The notes under the pieces were generated by a model. The model had not been told where the DNA came from. It ran no database searches and saw only the letters and a program-made list of their open reading frames with translations. A DNA stretch of 64,000 bases. It comes from Tuctoria greenei. Its lineage: Eukaryota > Streptophyta > Magnoliopsida > Poales > Poaceae. The position numbers and the translations under genes were made by a program. The stretch lies in NCBI GenBank assembly GCA_036927565.1, contig JAYESD010000005.1:9826565-9890564 (forward strand). The letters run 5' to 3'. Positions 21,951 through 33,993 of the stretch are shown here, in pieces (position 1 is the stretch's first letter; every line of letters begins with the position of its first letter).

Positions 21951-22485
21951 GTGGCCCCCTGGACCTACCTCCGGGGAAGATCACTGGGGTGAAGTCATTC
22001 CGCCGGAGGTGGGTCCATCCTCGTGACTCTTGAACTGAGTCTTCAAGGGTCTTTGAAGGTTCCGTTGGAAGGGATTTATAGTTAGATCCCCGCCGCGTGG
22101 CGCACCCTGCGTGCAGCAGATGAGATCTTTGACGTGCGTATCTCACGCAATTGAAGGTCGCCGGTTCCCCATACGAAAACTGTATCGGTCTCGCGCGCCT
22201 TGTCAGGCCGCCCCCTTTGGGTTTCCCGCCTCGTGATGACAACCGTTCGCCTGGGTAAGAGCCTCGACTTGATCGTCGGGGTGGTCCCGGGCCCTCTTGT
22301 CATCGGCTGGGTGGAATTTTTGAATGGTATCTTCGACTTCCTTGCGGTTTCCATCCAAGCGTTGCGATGGCTTACTTAAGAAGGAAAGCGTGCACCGTCG
22401 GGAGTTCTTTACGCCTCTCATCTGTTATTGCGATCAAACTCCCAACTTGTGCTTCGCTTTTCTTCTCTTGCCTAGCTGTGCTGCG
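21951..22485 (-). other. Element C 3' end: purine tract and leader of antisense ORF
   Basis: The - strand ends CCAGGGGGCCAC against the LTR (21951-21962), the presumed plus-strand primer, shared in form with A and B. The remaining ~520 bases precede the antisense ORF on the + strand and may hold its promoter. No clear TATA box was seen. Confidence 0.6.
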
Positions 22486-25400
22486 ATGGAGTTGGGTCTC
22501 CGCGAGAGTCGCTTGAAGGCCGACGGCGACCTGAAGAAGGTTCGGGCCCTCATGGGGTAGTCCTCGGACTTCTTCAACCGCTCGGTCTGCGTCGGTGGAG
22601 AGCTCCTGTTCGAGAAGGAGCACTCCGGCGAAATGGTGTACTTCTCCTCGTACGCCATGGTGGGGTTGATCCCACCTTTTTCTTCCTTTTTCTTGATGCT
22701 GCTAGACTTCTATGGTCTGCAGTTATATCACCTTGGCCCTCACTCCATCCTCCTCGTGTCCATCTTCGTCCACTTCTGTGAGATGTGGGCGGGCATCCCC
22801 CCTGCATTGAACTCTTCCGAACCTTCTTCACCGTCCACACCACCGGCCGGAGCAATGAGTACATTGGCTTCTACTACTTCGTGAAGCGCAAGAAGTGCCC
22901 ATTCAAGTACCTCCGGTCGTTTCCTTCTGGGAAGTGGGATGACTGGAAGAAAGACTGGATAGTCGTCAGGGTGGAGGAGCACGAGAGGCTGGAGCTGCCC
23001 GATAGTCTGCCCGGCATCGACATGACGATCTGGAGTGAAGCTCCGGTGCTGGCGGAAGCTTTCAACGCCACTTTGACCAGGATCCGCCAATGCGTGGAGG
23101 GAGGATTGACTCCTCAGGCGGTATTTTGCAATTTCCTGGTCAACAGGTGGGCGCCGCTAAAGAGGAGGGAGAAACTCGCTTGGGCCCTCAACAGCGTGAT
23201 GGACGACGACCGGGTTGAGACCGGGTTGAAGTCCAACATGGTGGGGAAAACCTTGGAGTTCCACCTCAAGAAATTCTAGCACGGCATCGACGTCGACGGT
23301 GATGACTTGACTCCCCCGTCGGCCTTCCTCCCTCTGAACATGGAAGCGGAGTTCAGCAGGGAGCTCCGGCGAAAGATGCCCGTACTTGACGACCTTGGTG
23401 TCGTCGAGAGAAGATCAACCACCCGGGTGGCGATCCCCGGAATGCCCGAAGATGGCTCCGTCCTTGCCCCAAAGCCAAGGGTCGAGGTCGTCGGCAAGGG
23501 CAAGGAGCTGGCGGATGAACCAGAGAGCCGGAAGAGGAAGCATGCCGACGGAAGGTCCGTCAGGCCCGCTACTTCCGCTTCGGTTCCTTCTCCCAGGAGG
23601 GGAAGGCCTTTTACCACCATGGTGGTTGTCCCCGTAATGGGGTCCTCCCGGAACGAGACCGTTCCTGCAGTGGGGTCCTCCCGGAGCGCGTCTGTTCCCG
23701 CGGTGGGATCCTCCCGGGGTGTTAGCTCCGGGCGCATGACTCCGGCACCTGGGCCGGTGGAGGCCTCCAGGTCCGGGGGTTCTTCCCGATCGAGGAGGGC
23801 CTCGACCAGGGAAACGCCCGTGGCCGCGACAAGTTCCGGGGGGCCTTCCGGAGCTTCTACACCGACTATGGCCAGCCCAGAACGCCCGGGAAAAAGGTTT
23901 CGCGCAAGCTGGTGCGGAAGCCTCCCAAGGTAATTTTTAATCTCTACCTTGTTCAATTATTTTAATTGTAGCAACTGTTTGTTAATTTTCTTCGTCCATC
24001 GTCTGCAGCGTCCCCAAGAAGGGGAATGAGGCTCCACCCTCAGCCACAGTGTCTGAGGCCGTGAGGGTGGGAGCTTCTGCTCCTGTCCCGGTGCCGCCCC
24101 AAGTGGTGGCTAAGGCTGCGACAGCTCCGGCGCCGGCTGTCGTGGTCATGGACCTCGACTCGTCCCTAGAAGTTCCCGTGGTAGCGCCGGACCACGGGAG
24201 TGAAGACATGCCAGCGGCACTTGTCCTGGAGGTTGAAGCTCCGGGTCCTGGTGCTGCGATGATGGAAGCTCCGGCTGTTGAGCCGAAGGAAGTAGTAATC
24301 CCGGCCTCTGAGCCGGAAAGTGTCGAAGCCCCGACGGTTGAGCCGGAGGTGACTGAAGCTCCGGCGTGCGTGTCGGAAGCTGAGGTAGTTCCGGCAGTTG
24401 GGCCGGCTACCTCCGAAGCACCGACCACTGAGCCGGTTATTGTTGGAGCTCCGGCCACAGGGCCAGGCGATGTTGAAGATCTTCCGGCTCCTAAGCCGGT
24501 GGTTGAAGAGGTGATGGAGCTTGAGCCTCCGTCAGAAGAGGTGCCCAGACCGGAGCCAGTAGCGGCTCCTGCTCCGGAAGCGACGACGTCGGAGGTACCT
24601 GCGGCCGAGCTGGAGTGCCCCAGCGAAGTCGCTGGCCCCCAGCCTGAGGGGATGAACGAAGATTTGGCGGCAGGGCCTTCTTCGATGGCGACTGAGGCCA
24701 TCCCGGAGGACAGCCCTAGTGCCTTGGAAACTCAGGGGTCCACTCTTGTGGAGTGGGACCCAATTTTTGTATCTGAAGACCCGCTGGAACCAGCGGAGGA
24801 GACCCCAGCAGGTCCGGAACCCATCCTGTTGTCGCTTTCTATTGACAACGCATGTTCCAGTCTGCGTCAAGTCCAACTGGCCTTCTTCCACGACAGCAAT
24901 GCTCTTGAAGAGGAGCGCCAAACCCTTAGGCGGTGGCGTAACCGGCTCTACTTCGAGACCAAGCTGGCGCAGTCGAGGCTAGCAGATGACAAGGAGTGGA
25001 TCAAACGGGAGAAGATTCGCCTGGAGTACTGGGGCAAGTTACTGGATGACAGGGAGAGTATGACTCATGCCCTCGACGCTCAATCCCGGGAGATCTACGA
25101 TCAGGCCAAAGCTGCCAATAACGCGGCCGATGCACGCCACGAACAGCTTGAGGCCATTAACACCGCACTCATCAAGCGCCGAGAGGCACTTGAAGAGAGG
25201 GAGAAACGGCTCGAGGATGAAGAGCAGAAACTCCTTGCGCTGTGGGATGACGTCCTGAGGAGGGAAGAGGAGCTCGCCGAGAAAGTAGCTCTGGCTGACA
25301 AGGGCCTCGAGGAGCGCGCCAAGAAATTGGAAGAGCACTGCCAAGAGGAAGAGGAGAAGACTTGGGTGCGAGGGCAGGAACTCTACGAACAAGAGTGTGC

Positions 25401-25980
25401 CCTTGTTGCCTGGGAGAAGAAAGTGAGGGGTAGGGAGAAGGACCTGGTTGACCGCCGGAACAAGATCCACCTCCGGGAGGAGGAGCTCGGAAAACTCGAA
25501 AGGCGGGTTGCTGAAAAGATTCAGCAAAACGCCAAAGAAGTCGAGCGCCTTGCCCGTGAGAATTCTGAACTGGTGGCGGCCAGAAGATCTCTGGAAGAGA
25601 TGAAGGGCTTGAGGGCTGAGGACTCCCTACAGATTTGGGAGTTCTTGAGCAAGGCCAATGATGCACTGACGCCGATGGGTTTCAGCCCCGTGCGCCCGGA
25701 TGATCCGGAGCCAGAGCCGGACCTTGCGCTGCAGGCGTTGAGCGTAGCAGGTAGCAAGCTCTCCAAGGTGGGCGATGTCATCGCGGACCAACTGGAGGTT
25801 GAGGGGCAATCCCTGGCGAAGAACGTCGCAGAGTATGTGCTGACGTGCTACACCAGCCGGAACTCCCAATTTCCTCTGGACCCGGTGCTTGAAGGTCCCG
25901 TCGAAGGAGAAGGCGAAGCTACCCGAGCCAGCGTATCGGAGGTTGCCCAGAAGGTCGCCCAATTCTTCCATAGGGTCTAG
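22486..25980 (+). pseudogene. Element C antisense ORF, putative gypsy-type transposase family (two exons)
   Basis: Runs opposite to gag-pol. Exon 1, from the ATG at 22486 (MELGLRESRLK) to 23929, has the conserved core: EMVYFSSYAMVGLIPPFSSF, FVHFCEMW, LFRTFFTVHTTGRSNEY, FKYLRSFPSGKWDDWKKDW. This resembles the 'putative gypsy type transposon' family (Transposase_28). Intron 23930-24008 has GT-AG ends. Exon 2 (24009-25980) is open: a low-complexity Glu-Ala-Pro region, then coiled coil from about 24850 to 25650, then a conserved tail with MGFSPVRPDD. Exon 1 is damaged: TAG at 22558, one C lost in the C run near 22800, and TAG at 23277. Role unknown; such antisense ORFs are typical of the Tat lineage. 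Confidence 0.82.
23930..24008 (+). other. Intron in the element C antisense ORF
   Basis: 79 bases, GTAATTTTTAATC at the start and TCGTCTGCAG at the end, AT-rich between GC-rich exons. Splicing completes the split codon AG|C and joins the exon-1 frame to the 643-codon exon-2 frame. The same intron is at 30721-30798 in element B. Confidence 0.85.
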
Positions 25981-27241
25981 GACCATCTCTGTAATTCTCA
26001 CTTGTATTTTCTCTTCTTCTTCCTCAATTTTGTAATCCCTTGTCTCCAGATGTAATCTCTTGTCTCCAGATAAATGAAATCCCCAAATTTGCGAATTTCA
26101 CTTTTTGTCTTCAACACTTTTATCTTCACTTGGCCCCCTGGTAGATGTACACAATTTGATTGTGAACATGTACCAAGAGGATATTGTGCATTGTTGAAGA
26201 CTCTTTTGCTCCGAACTTGTAGAATTTAGGTTTGAAGTCTTCGATAGTGAAGGCCCCCTGAAGTTGTCGGAGCTTAGAAGCTCCGGCATTGTCTATCGCT
26301 GGAGCTTAGTAGCTCCGGCAATAGTCTATATCAACGTGTAGAGCATCGATAGTTAACCCTCTGGGGTGTCGGAGCTTAGTAGCTCCGGCAGTGACCTTTG
26401 CCAACACTTAGTTTGTTGGCAGCAGACTCCATTCGCGGGGTCTTCTCACCATCTTTTATTTAGCGTCGACGACTGACCCCCTTAGGGGAGTCGGAGCTTA
26501 TTTAGCTCCGACTTTCCTCCATCAATGTAGACTTTATTTTTCCTGCACACTTAAGCCAAGAAAAATAGTAAAATTCGTTCCTTGTCTATAATTTCGTTGC
26601 GGCTTACGATTCTCAAGAAGACCTTAAGTCAAACGCGATTTTAAATACAACCGAATGCGTTGTCTTTTCTTCTAGATTCAACTGTCCATGGACCCGCCTT
26701 ACTTCGGCCTGCCGAGGTGTAGGTAGAGTGGCGTACTTAGGGTGCTTGACCAGGCTAAGTCGATAGCACACTCCAGCCCTAGATTGGCTTGGCGGCTTTC
26801 AGACGAGTTGGCCATGAGCGATATTTGAATCCAAAAGAACTGACAATACAACTCGAATCGTATATAAACCGGTCGAACAAAAATTTCTTAAGAATTGCAC
26901 GTCTTTGTTATAGACAAGAAAGAGAAAAATAAAAATGTTGAGCCTGTACAAAATAAATGAACGTGGAGTCTATTTCGCATGAAGATGTCTTTCATTATAG
27001 GTCCGTGGTACAGGGGAAACAAGCACACTCTTAGGGTACAGAACCAGGCTAAGGGTGTTTCATTTCTCGTTTGACCCAGGGTAGTTAGCCGCACTTTTAG
27101 TCCTGAGACTGTGACAAGTGTGGCATGAGCTTTGCGGACCTTTCGGGAAAGGTCCGGCTGCTCTCCCGGAGGGACTACCCGACTCTGTACAATGACTCTA
27201 TAACAGACACCTCAAGTTGCTCAAGACTCACCTCCGTGGTA
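25981..27241 (-). other. Element C 3' spacer with repeated hairpins
   Basis: Non-coding DNA between the convergent ends of the antisense ORF and pol. Four near-palindromes of the form GGAGCTTAGNAGCTCC occur at 26269-26284, 26301-26316, 26371-26386 and about 26492-26510. The rest is AT-rich. The same layout is at 32730-33993 in element B. Confidence 0.7.
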
Positions 27242-27889
27242 TTAAGTGTAGAACTTACGGAGGTGATCGATGTTCCAAGGATTTGGGAGAGGTGTCCCAT
27301 CCTCGGTAGCCAAGTGAACGCTTCCGGGACGGGATACTTTAATCACTCAGAAGGGCCCCTCCCAGCCGGGGGAGAGTTTGTTTAACCCTTCTCTGGATTG
27401 TATTCTCCGTAGCACCAGATCGCCTTCCTCGAGCTGTCGGTTGTTTACATGCCGCTGGTGATAACGCCGTAGGGCTTGACGATATCGGGCATTCCGAACA
27501 GCTGCTTGGCACCTTCCCTCCTCAAGGAGGTCTAGGTCTTCACGTCGGAGCTGGTCCTGCGCGGCTTCGTCGAAGGTCTGGACCCGGAGTGAACCCAAGG
27601 TGATTTCCGGAGGAAGGATTGCTTCAGCTCCGTACACCAGAAAGAAGGGTGTCTCTCCGGTTGACCGTTTTGGAGATGTCCTGGTGGCCCATAGAGTGGG
27701 CGGAAGCTCTTCGATCCAGTTGGCTCCATGTTTTTTCAAGCGCTCATAAGTGCACGTTTTAAGTCCTTTAAGGATTTCAGCATTTGCTCTCTCAGCTTGG
27801 CCATTGCTGGCTGGATGAGCTACGGAGGTGTAGCAAACTTGTATGCCGAGGTCTTCGCAATATCCTTGGAATGTGGAGCTTGTGAATTG
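27242..27889 (-). pseudogene. Element C integrase C-terminal part (downstream of the B insertion)
   Basis: Continues the integrase of C after element B. It resumes in the middle of the core (QFTSSTFQGYCEDLG), includes the catalytic-glutamate block (ASNGQAERANAE), and runs to WEGPF. There a TGA replaces the arginine codon of the family at 27347-27349. Beyond that the frame is recognisable to NPWN, LRKFYT and the natural stop at 27242. The GGTCC at 27890-27894 is the left target duplication of B. Confidence 0.87.
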
Positions 27890-27894
27890 GGTCC

Positions 27895-28737
27895 TGTCGA
27901 CTGTTGGAGTCGGCAGATCTCCTGACACTACAAAAGTGTTGAAGGAGTTTGTGGTTCGGTGTGGGTGCGCGGAGACTCAAGAGGGTGAATTGCAGTTTAA
28001 CACAGGACACACAAGGATTTACGTGGTTCGGGCCGCCTGAGCGTAATACCCTACTCCACGGGTGTGTTGATGTTGTATTAGCTTGTCACGTATGATCGCT
28101 TGTCCACGTCTGTGAACGTCTGTCCCCCCTGAGTGTATCGTTGGCCTGTCCTTTTATAGTACAAGGACAGGCCGTTACAAGCTAGCCTGGCCCGACATGT
28201 GGCCCCGGCGGTTACTAGTATTGATACACGATTAATTGTTGTTAATGATCCTGTAACGGGCTCCGACAGCGCCGTTACAGGTGTTAAGGTCGTCTGTTTA
28301 AGTGTCATTAATATGGCATTAATGACATTTAATCGGGTCTTGAAGTCCTTGGCTTTCCTTTGAAGATCCGGAGCCGTTACAGGGTCTTCCGGAGGTTAGA
28401 GGCTAGCAGGTCCGACGATTTGACACGTGGCAGCTCCGGAGCTTGCTGAGGGAAGCAGGTAGCTCCGGGGCTATTAGGCACGTGTCAGGTCCGGAGCTTC
28501 TCTCGGTCTGGGGTTAAGTCCGGAGGTGCTGTTTCGGTACGTGGCCCGGAGCTTCCCCCTTGCGGGCGGTAGCTCCGAGTTAGTCGTACACGTGGCGACC
28601 CAGGGATTAACCATGTTGGAGAAGCGGGTCCGGTCATGTCTGACAAGTGGGCCTCCGAGGGTCTTCAATCCAAGTGGACGGCCTTCCCTCGAGATCTTTG
28701 TAACCTCACGGGGTGTACGGTTTTTAGGGTACCGACA
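27895..28737 (-). repeat. Element B 3' LTR
   Basis: 843 bases, TGTCGACTGTTGGAG to GGTACCGACA on the + strand, nearly identical to 39992-40836. The - strand has a TATA box, CTATAAAAGG, near 28150-28159. Confidence 0.94.
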
Positions 28738-29269
28738 GTGGCCCCCTGGACCTACCTCCGAGGAAGGTCACTGGGGTGAAGTCGTTTCGTCGGAGGTGGG
28801 TCCATCGTTGCGACTCTTGAACTGGGTCTTCAAGGGTCTTCGGAGGTGCCTTTGGCAGGGTTTTACAGTTAGATCCCGCCGCGTGGCGTACCTCACGCGG
28901 CAGATGAAATCTTTGACGTGTGGATCTCACGCAATTGAAGGTCGCCGGTTCCCGATACGAAAACTGTATCGGTTCCGCGCGCCCTGTCAGGCCGTCGCCT
29001 TTGGGTTTCCCGCCTCGTGATGACAACCGTTCGCCTGGGTAAGAGCCTCGACTTGATCGTCGGGGTGGTCACGGGCCCTCTTGTCATTGGCTGGGTTGAA
29101 TTCTTGAGTAGTATCTTCGACTTTCCTGCAGTTTCCATCCAAGCGTTGCAAGGGCTTACTTAAGAAGGAAAGCGCTCACCGTCGGGAGTTCTTTACGCCT
29201 CTCATCTGATCTTGCGCTCAAACTCCCGACTCGTACTTTGCTCCTCTTCTCTTGCCTAGCTGTGGCGCG
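28738..29269 (-). other. Element B 3' end: purine tract and leader of antisense ORF
   Basis: The - strand CCAGGGGGCCAC (28738-28749) abuts the LTR and is the presumed plus-strand primer. The remainder is the upstream region of the antisense ORF on the + strand. No gene seen. Confidence 0.6.
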
Positions 29270-32200
29270 ATGGAGTTGGGTCTGCGTGAGAGTCGCCTGA
29301 AGACCGACAACGATTTGAAGAAGGTCTAGGCCCTCATGGGGTGGTCATCGGACTTCTTCAACCGCTTGGTCCGTGCCGGCGGGGAGCTCCCCTTTGAGAA
29401 GGAGCGCGCTGGCGAGATGGTGTACTTTTCTTCGTACGCCATGGTGGGGCTGATCCCACCTTTTTCTTCTTTCTTTTTGATGCTGCTAGACTTCTATGGT
29501 CTGCAGCTATACCACCTTGGCCCTCACTCCATTCTCCTCGTGTCCATCTTTGTCCACTTCTGCGAGATGTGGGTGGGCATCCCCCCCTGCGTCGAGCTCT
29601 TCCGAACCTTCTTCACCGTTCACACCACCGGCCGGAGCAATGAGTACCTTGGCTTCTACTACTTCGTGAAGCGCAAGAAGTGCCCATTCAAGTACCTCCG
29701 GTCGTTCCCTTCCGGGAAGTGGGATGACTGGAAGAAAGATTGGATAGTCATTAGGGTGGAGGAGCATGAGCGGTTGGAGCTGCCAGACGGTCTGCCTGGC
29801 ATCGACACGTCGATATGGAGTGAAGTTCCGGTGCTGGAAGAAGCTTTCGACTCTGCCTTGACCAGGATCCGCCGATGCGTGGAGGGAGGATTGACTCCAC
29901 AGGCGGTGTTCTGCAACTTCCTGGCCAACAGGTGGGCGCCGCTGAAGAGGAGGGAGAAGCTCGCCTGGGCCCTCAACAGCGTGATGGACTAGGACCGGGT
30001 TGAGACTGGGTTGAAGTCCAACATGGTGGGGAAGACCTTGGAGTTCCACCTCAAGAAATTCCAGCACGGCATCGACATCGACGGTGATGACTTGACTCCA
30101 CCGTCGGCCTTTCTCCCCCTGAACATGGAAGTGGAGTTCAGCAGGGAGCTCCGGCGGACGATGCCCGCGCTTGACGACCTGGGTGTCGTCGAGAGAAGAC
30201 CAACCACCCGGGTGGCAATCCCCGGGGTGCCCGAAGACGGCTCGGTCCCTGCTCCACAGCCAAGGGTCGAGGTCATCGGCAAGGGCAAGGAGCTGGCGGA
30301 GGAGCCGGAGAGTCGGAAGAGGAAGCTACGACATGCCGACGGAAGGTCCGTCAGGCCCGCTACTTCCGCCTCGGTTCCTTCTCCCCAGGGAGGAAGATCT
30401 TCTGCCGCCGTGGCGACTGTCCCCGTAGTGGGGTCCTTCCGGAATGATACTGTTCCTGTAGTGGGATCCTCCCGGAGCGCGTCTGTCCCTGTGGTGGAGC
30501 CCTCCAGGGGTGCTAGCTCTGGGTGCACGACTCCGGCACCTGGGACGGTGGGAGCCTCCAGGTCCAGGGGTTCCTCCCGATCGAGGAGAGCCTCGACCCG
30601 GGAAACGCCCGTGGCTGCAACAAGTTCTGGGGGGCCTCCCGGAGCTCCTTCGCCGACCATGGCCAGCCCGGAACGTCCGGGAAAAAGGTTCCGCCCAAGC
30701 TGGTGCGGAAGCCTTCCAAGGTAATTTTTGATCTTTACCTTGGTTAATTTTTTAGTTGTAGCGATTGTTTGTTAATTTTCTTTATCCATACTCTGCAGCG
30801 TCCCCAAGAAGGGGAGTGAAGCTCCACCCTCGGCCACGATGTCTGAGGCCGTGGGAGCTTCTGCTCCTGTCCCAGTGCCGCCCCAGGTGGTGGCTGAGGC
30901 TGCGACAGCTCCGGCGCCGGCTGTCGTGGTCATGAACCTCGACTCGTCCCCAGAATTTCCCGTGGTAGCACCGGACCACGGGAGTGAAGACACGCCAGCG
31001 GCACTTGTCTCGGAGGTTGAAGCTCCGGGTCCTGGTGCTGCAGTAGTGGAAGCTCCGGCTGTAGAGCCGGAAGAAGTAGTAGTCCCGGCCTCGGAGCCGG
31101 AACTTGTCGAAGCCCCGGCGATTGAGCCGGAGGTGACTGAAGCTCCGGCATGCGAGCCGAAAGTCTAGGTAGTTCTGGCAGTTGAGCCGGTTACCTCCGA
31201 AGCACCGGTCGCTGAGCCGGTTATTGTTGGAGCGCCGGTCACAGAGCCGGCGGTTGAAGAGGCGAGGGAGCTCGAGCCTCCCTCGGAAGAGGTGTCCCGG
31301 CCGGAGCCAGTAGTAGCTCCTGCTCCGGAGGCGACGACGTCGATGGTACCTGCGGCCGAGCCGGAGTGCCTAAACGAAGTCGCTGGCCCCCTGCCCGAGG
31401 GGGCGAATGAAGACTTGGTGGCGGGGCCTTCTTCGATGGCGATTGAGGCCATCCCGGAGGACGGCCCTAGCGTCTTGGAAGCTCAGGGTTCCACTCTCGT
31501 AGAGTGGGACCCAATTTTTGTATGTGAAGACCCGCTGGAACCAGCGGAGGAGACCCCAGCAGGTCCGGAGCCCATCCCGATGTCGATGTCTGTCGACAAC
31601 GCCTGCTCCAGTCTACGTCAGGTCAAACTGGCCTTCTTCCACGACAGCAAGGCTCTTGAAGAGGAGCGCCAAACCCTTAGGCGGTGGCGTAATCGGCTCT
31701 ACTTCGAGACTAAGCTGGCGCAGTCTAGGCTAGCGGACGACAAGGAGTGGATCAAGCGGGAGAAGATCCGCCTGGAGTACTGGGACAAGCTGCTGGATGA
31801 GAGGGAGAGTATGACCCATGCCCTTGACGCTCAATCCCGGGAGATCCACGATCAGGCCAAGGCTGCCAACGACGCGGCCAATGCTCAGTACGAACAGCTT
31901 GAGGCCATCAACGGCGCTCATCAAGTGTCGAGAGGCACTCGAAGGGAGGGAGAGACGGCTCGAGGACGAAGAGCAAAAACTCCTGGAGCTGCGGGATGAC
32001 GTCCTGAGAAGGGAAGAGTAGCTCGCCGAGAAAGGAGCTCTGGCTGACAAGGGCCTCGAGGAGCGCATTAAGAAGTTGGAAGAGCGCTGCCTCGAGGAAG
32101 AGGAGAAGACCTGGGTGCGGGGGCAAGAACTCTACGAATACGAGTGTGCCCTTGTTGCCCGGGAGAAGAAAGTGGAGGCTAGGGAGAAGGACCTGGTCGA

Positions 32201-32729
32201 TCGTCGGAACAAGATCCACCTCCAGGAGGAGGAGCTCGGAAGACTTGAGAGGCGGGTTGCTGCAAAGATTCAGCAAAACGCCAAAGAAGTTGAGCGCCTC
32301 ACCCGTGAGAATTCCGAACTGACGGCGGCTAAGAGATCCCTGGAAGAGATGAAGAGCCTGAGGACGGCGGACTCCCTGCAGATTTGGGAGTTCCTGGGCA
32401 AGGCCAATGATGCGCTGACGCCGATGGGTTTTAGCCCCGTGCGCCCGGATGATCTGGAGCTGGAGCCGGACCTTGCGCTGCAGGCGTTGAGCGCAGCAGG
32501 TAGCAAGCTCTCCAAGGTGGGCGATGTCATCGCGGACCAACTGGAGGTCGAGGGACAATCCCTGGCGAGGAACGTCACAGAATATGTGCTGACGTGCTAC
32601 ACCAGCCGGAACCCTCAATTTCCTTTGGACCCGGTGCTCGAAGGCCCCGTCGAAGGAGAAGGCGAAGCTACCCGAGCCAGCGTGTCGGAGGTCGCCCAGA
32701 AGGTCGCCGAGTTCTTCCATAGGGTCTAG
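29270..32729 (+). pseudogene. Element B antisense ORF, putative gypsy-type transposase family (two exons)
   Basis: Same protein as in element C. Exon 1 runs from the ATG at 29270 to 30720 and exon 2 from 30799 to 32729, joined in frame across a GT-AG intron. The conserved core (EMVYFSSYAMVGLIPPFSSF, KYLRSFPSGKWDDWKKDW) is followed by Ser/Arg-Gly-rich low complexity, Glu-Ala-Pro repeats and coiled coil. Stops at 29327 (TAG), 29990 (TAG), 31166 (TAG) and near 32019, with a one-base frameshift near 31915. These differ from those in C, except that both are broken in exon 1, so the two copies decayed independently. Confidence 0.82.
30721..30798 (+). other. Intron in the element B antisense ORF
   Basis: 78 bases with GTAATTTTTGATC at the 5' end and ACTCTGCAG at the 3' end. 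Removing it keeps the frame (codon AG|C) between the two exons. Confidence 0.85.
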
Positions 32730-33993
32730 GACCATCTCTTTAGCTCTCACTTGTATTTTCTCTTCTTCTTCCTCAATTTTGTAATCCCTTGTCTCCAGAT
32801 GTAATCTCCTGTCTCCAGATGAATGAAATCCCCAAATTTTTGCGAATTTCATTTTTTGTCTTCAACATCTTTATCTTCACTTGGCCCCCTGGTAGATGTA
32901 CACAATTTGATTGTGAACATGTAACAAAAGGATATTGAGTTTTGTTGAAGACGCATTTGCTCCGAACTTGTAGAATTTAGGTCCGAAGTCTTCGATAGTG
33001 AAGGTCCCCTAAGGTTGTCGGAGCTTAGAAGCTCCGGCATTGTCCATCGCTAGAGCTTGGTAGCTCCGGCAATAGCCTCTATCTACACGTAGAGCGTCAA
33101 TAGTTAGTCCTCCGAGGTGTCGGAGCTTAGTAGCTCCGGCAGTGACCTTTGCCAACACTTGGTTTGTTGGCAGCAGACTCCATTTACGGGGTCTTCTCAC
33201 CATCTTTTACTCATCGTCGACGGTTGACCCCCTTGAGGGAGTCAGAGCTTGGTTAGCTCCGGCTTTTCTCCATCAACGTAGAGTTTATTTTTCCTGCACA
33301 CTTAAGCCAAGAAAAATGGTAAAATTCGTTCCTTGTCTATAATTTCGTCGCGGCTTACGATTCTCAAGAAAATTTTAAGTTGAACGCGATTTTAGATACA
33401 ACCGGATGCGTTGTCTTTTCTCTTAGATCCAATTGTCCATGGACCCGCCTTACTTCGGCCTGCCGGGGTGTAGGTAGAGTGGCGTACTTAGGGTGCTTGA
33501 CCAGGCTAAGTCGATAGCGCACTCCGGCCCTAGATTGGCTTGGCGGCTTTCAAGCGAGTTGGTCATAAACGATATTTAAATCCAAAAGATCTGACAATAC
33601 AACTCGAATCGAATATAAATCGGTCGAACTAAAAATTTCTTAAGAATTGCACGTCTCTGTTATAGACAAGAAAGAGAAAAATAAAAATATCGAGCCTACA
33701 CAAAATGAATGCACGTGGAGTCTATTTCACATGAAGATGTCTTTCATTATAGGTCCGGGGTACAGGGGAAACAAGTACACTCTTAGGGTACGGAACCAGG
33801 CTAAGTGTGTTTGGTTTCTCGTTTGACCCAGGGTAGTTAGCCACACTTTTAGTCCGGAGACTGTGAAAAGTGCTGCATGAGCTTTGCAGACCTTTCGGGA
33901 AAGGTCCGGCTGCTCTCCCGGAGGAACTACCCGAGCCTGTACAATGACTCTATAACATACATTTCAAGTTACTTAAGACTCACCTCCGTGGAA
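32730..33993 (-). other. Element B 3' spacer with repeated hairpins
   Basis: Counterpart of 25981-27241. Hairpin words at 33020-33035, 33052-33067, 33122-33137 and 33245-33260. No gene seen. Confidence 0.7.

Noticed and set aside
27137..27156. GGACCTTTC...AAAGGTCC hairpin near the end of C pol as a terminator
   Set aside because: Just beyond the end of pol; one arm base is changed in B, and hairpin terminators are not expected for nuclear genes.
28952..28972. Inverted repeat CCGATAC...GTATCGG before the antisense ORF of B as a terminator or regulator
   Set aside because: Only seven paired bases, and the matching site in C has lost part of the left arm.
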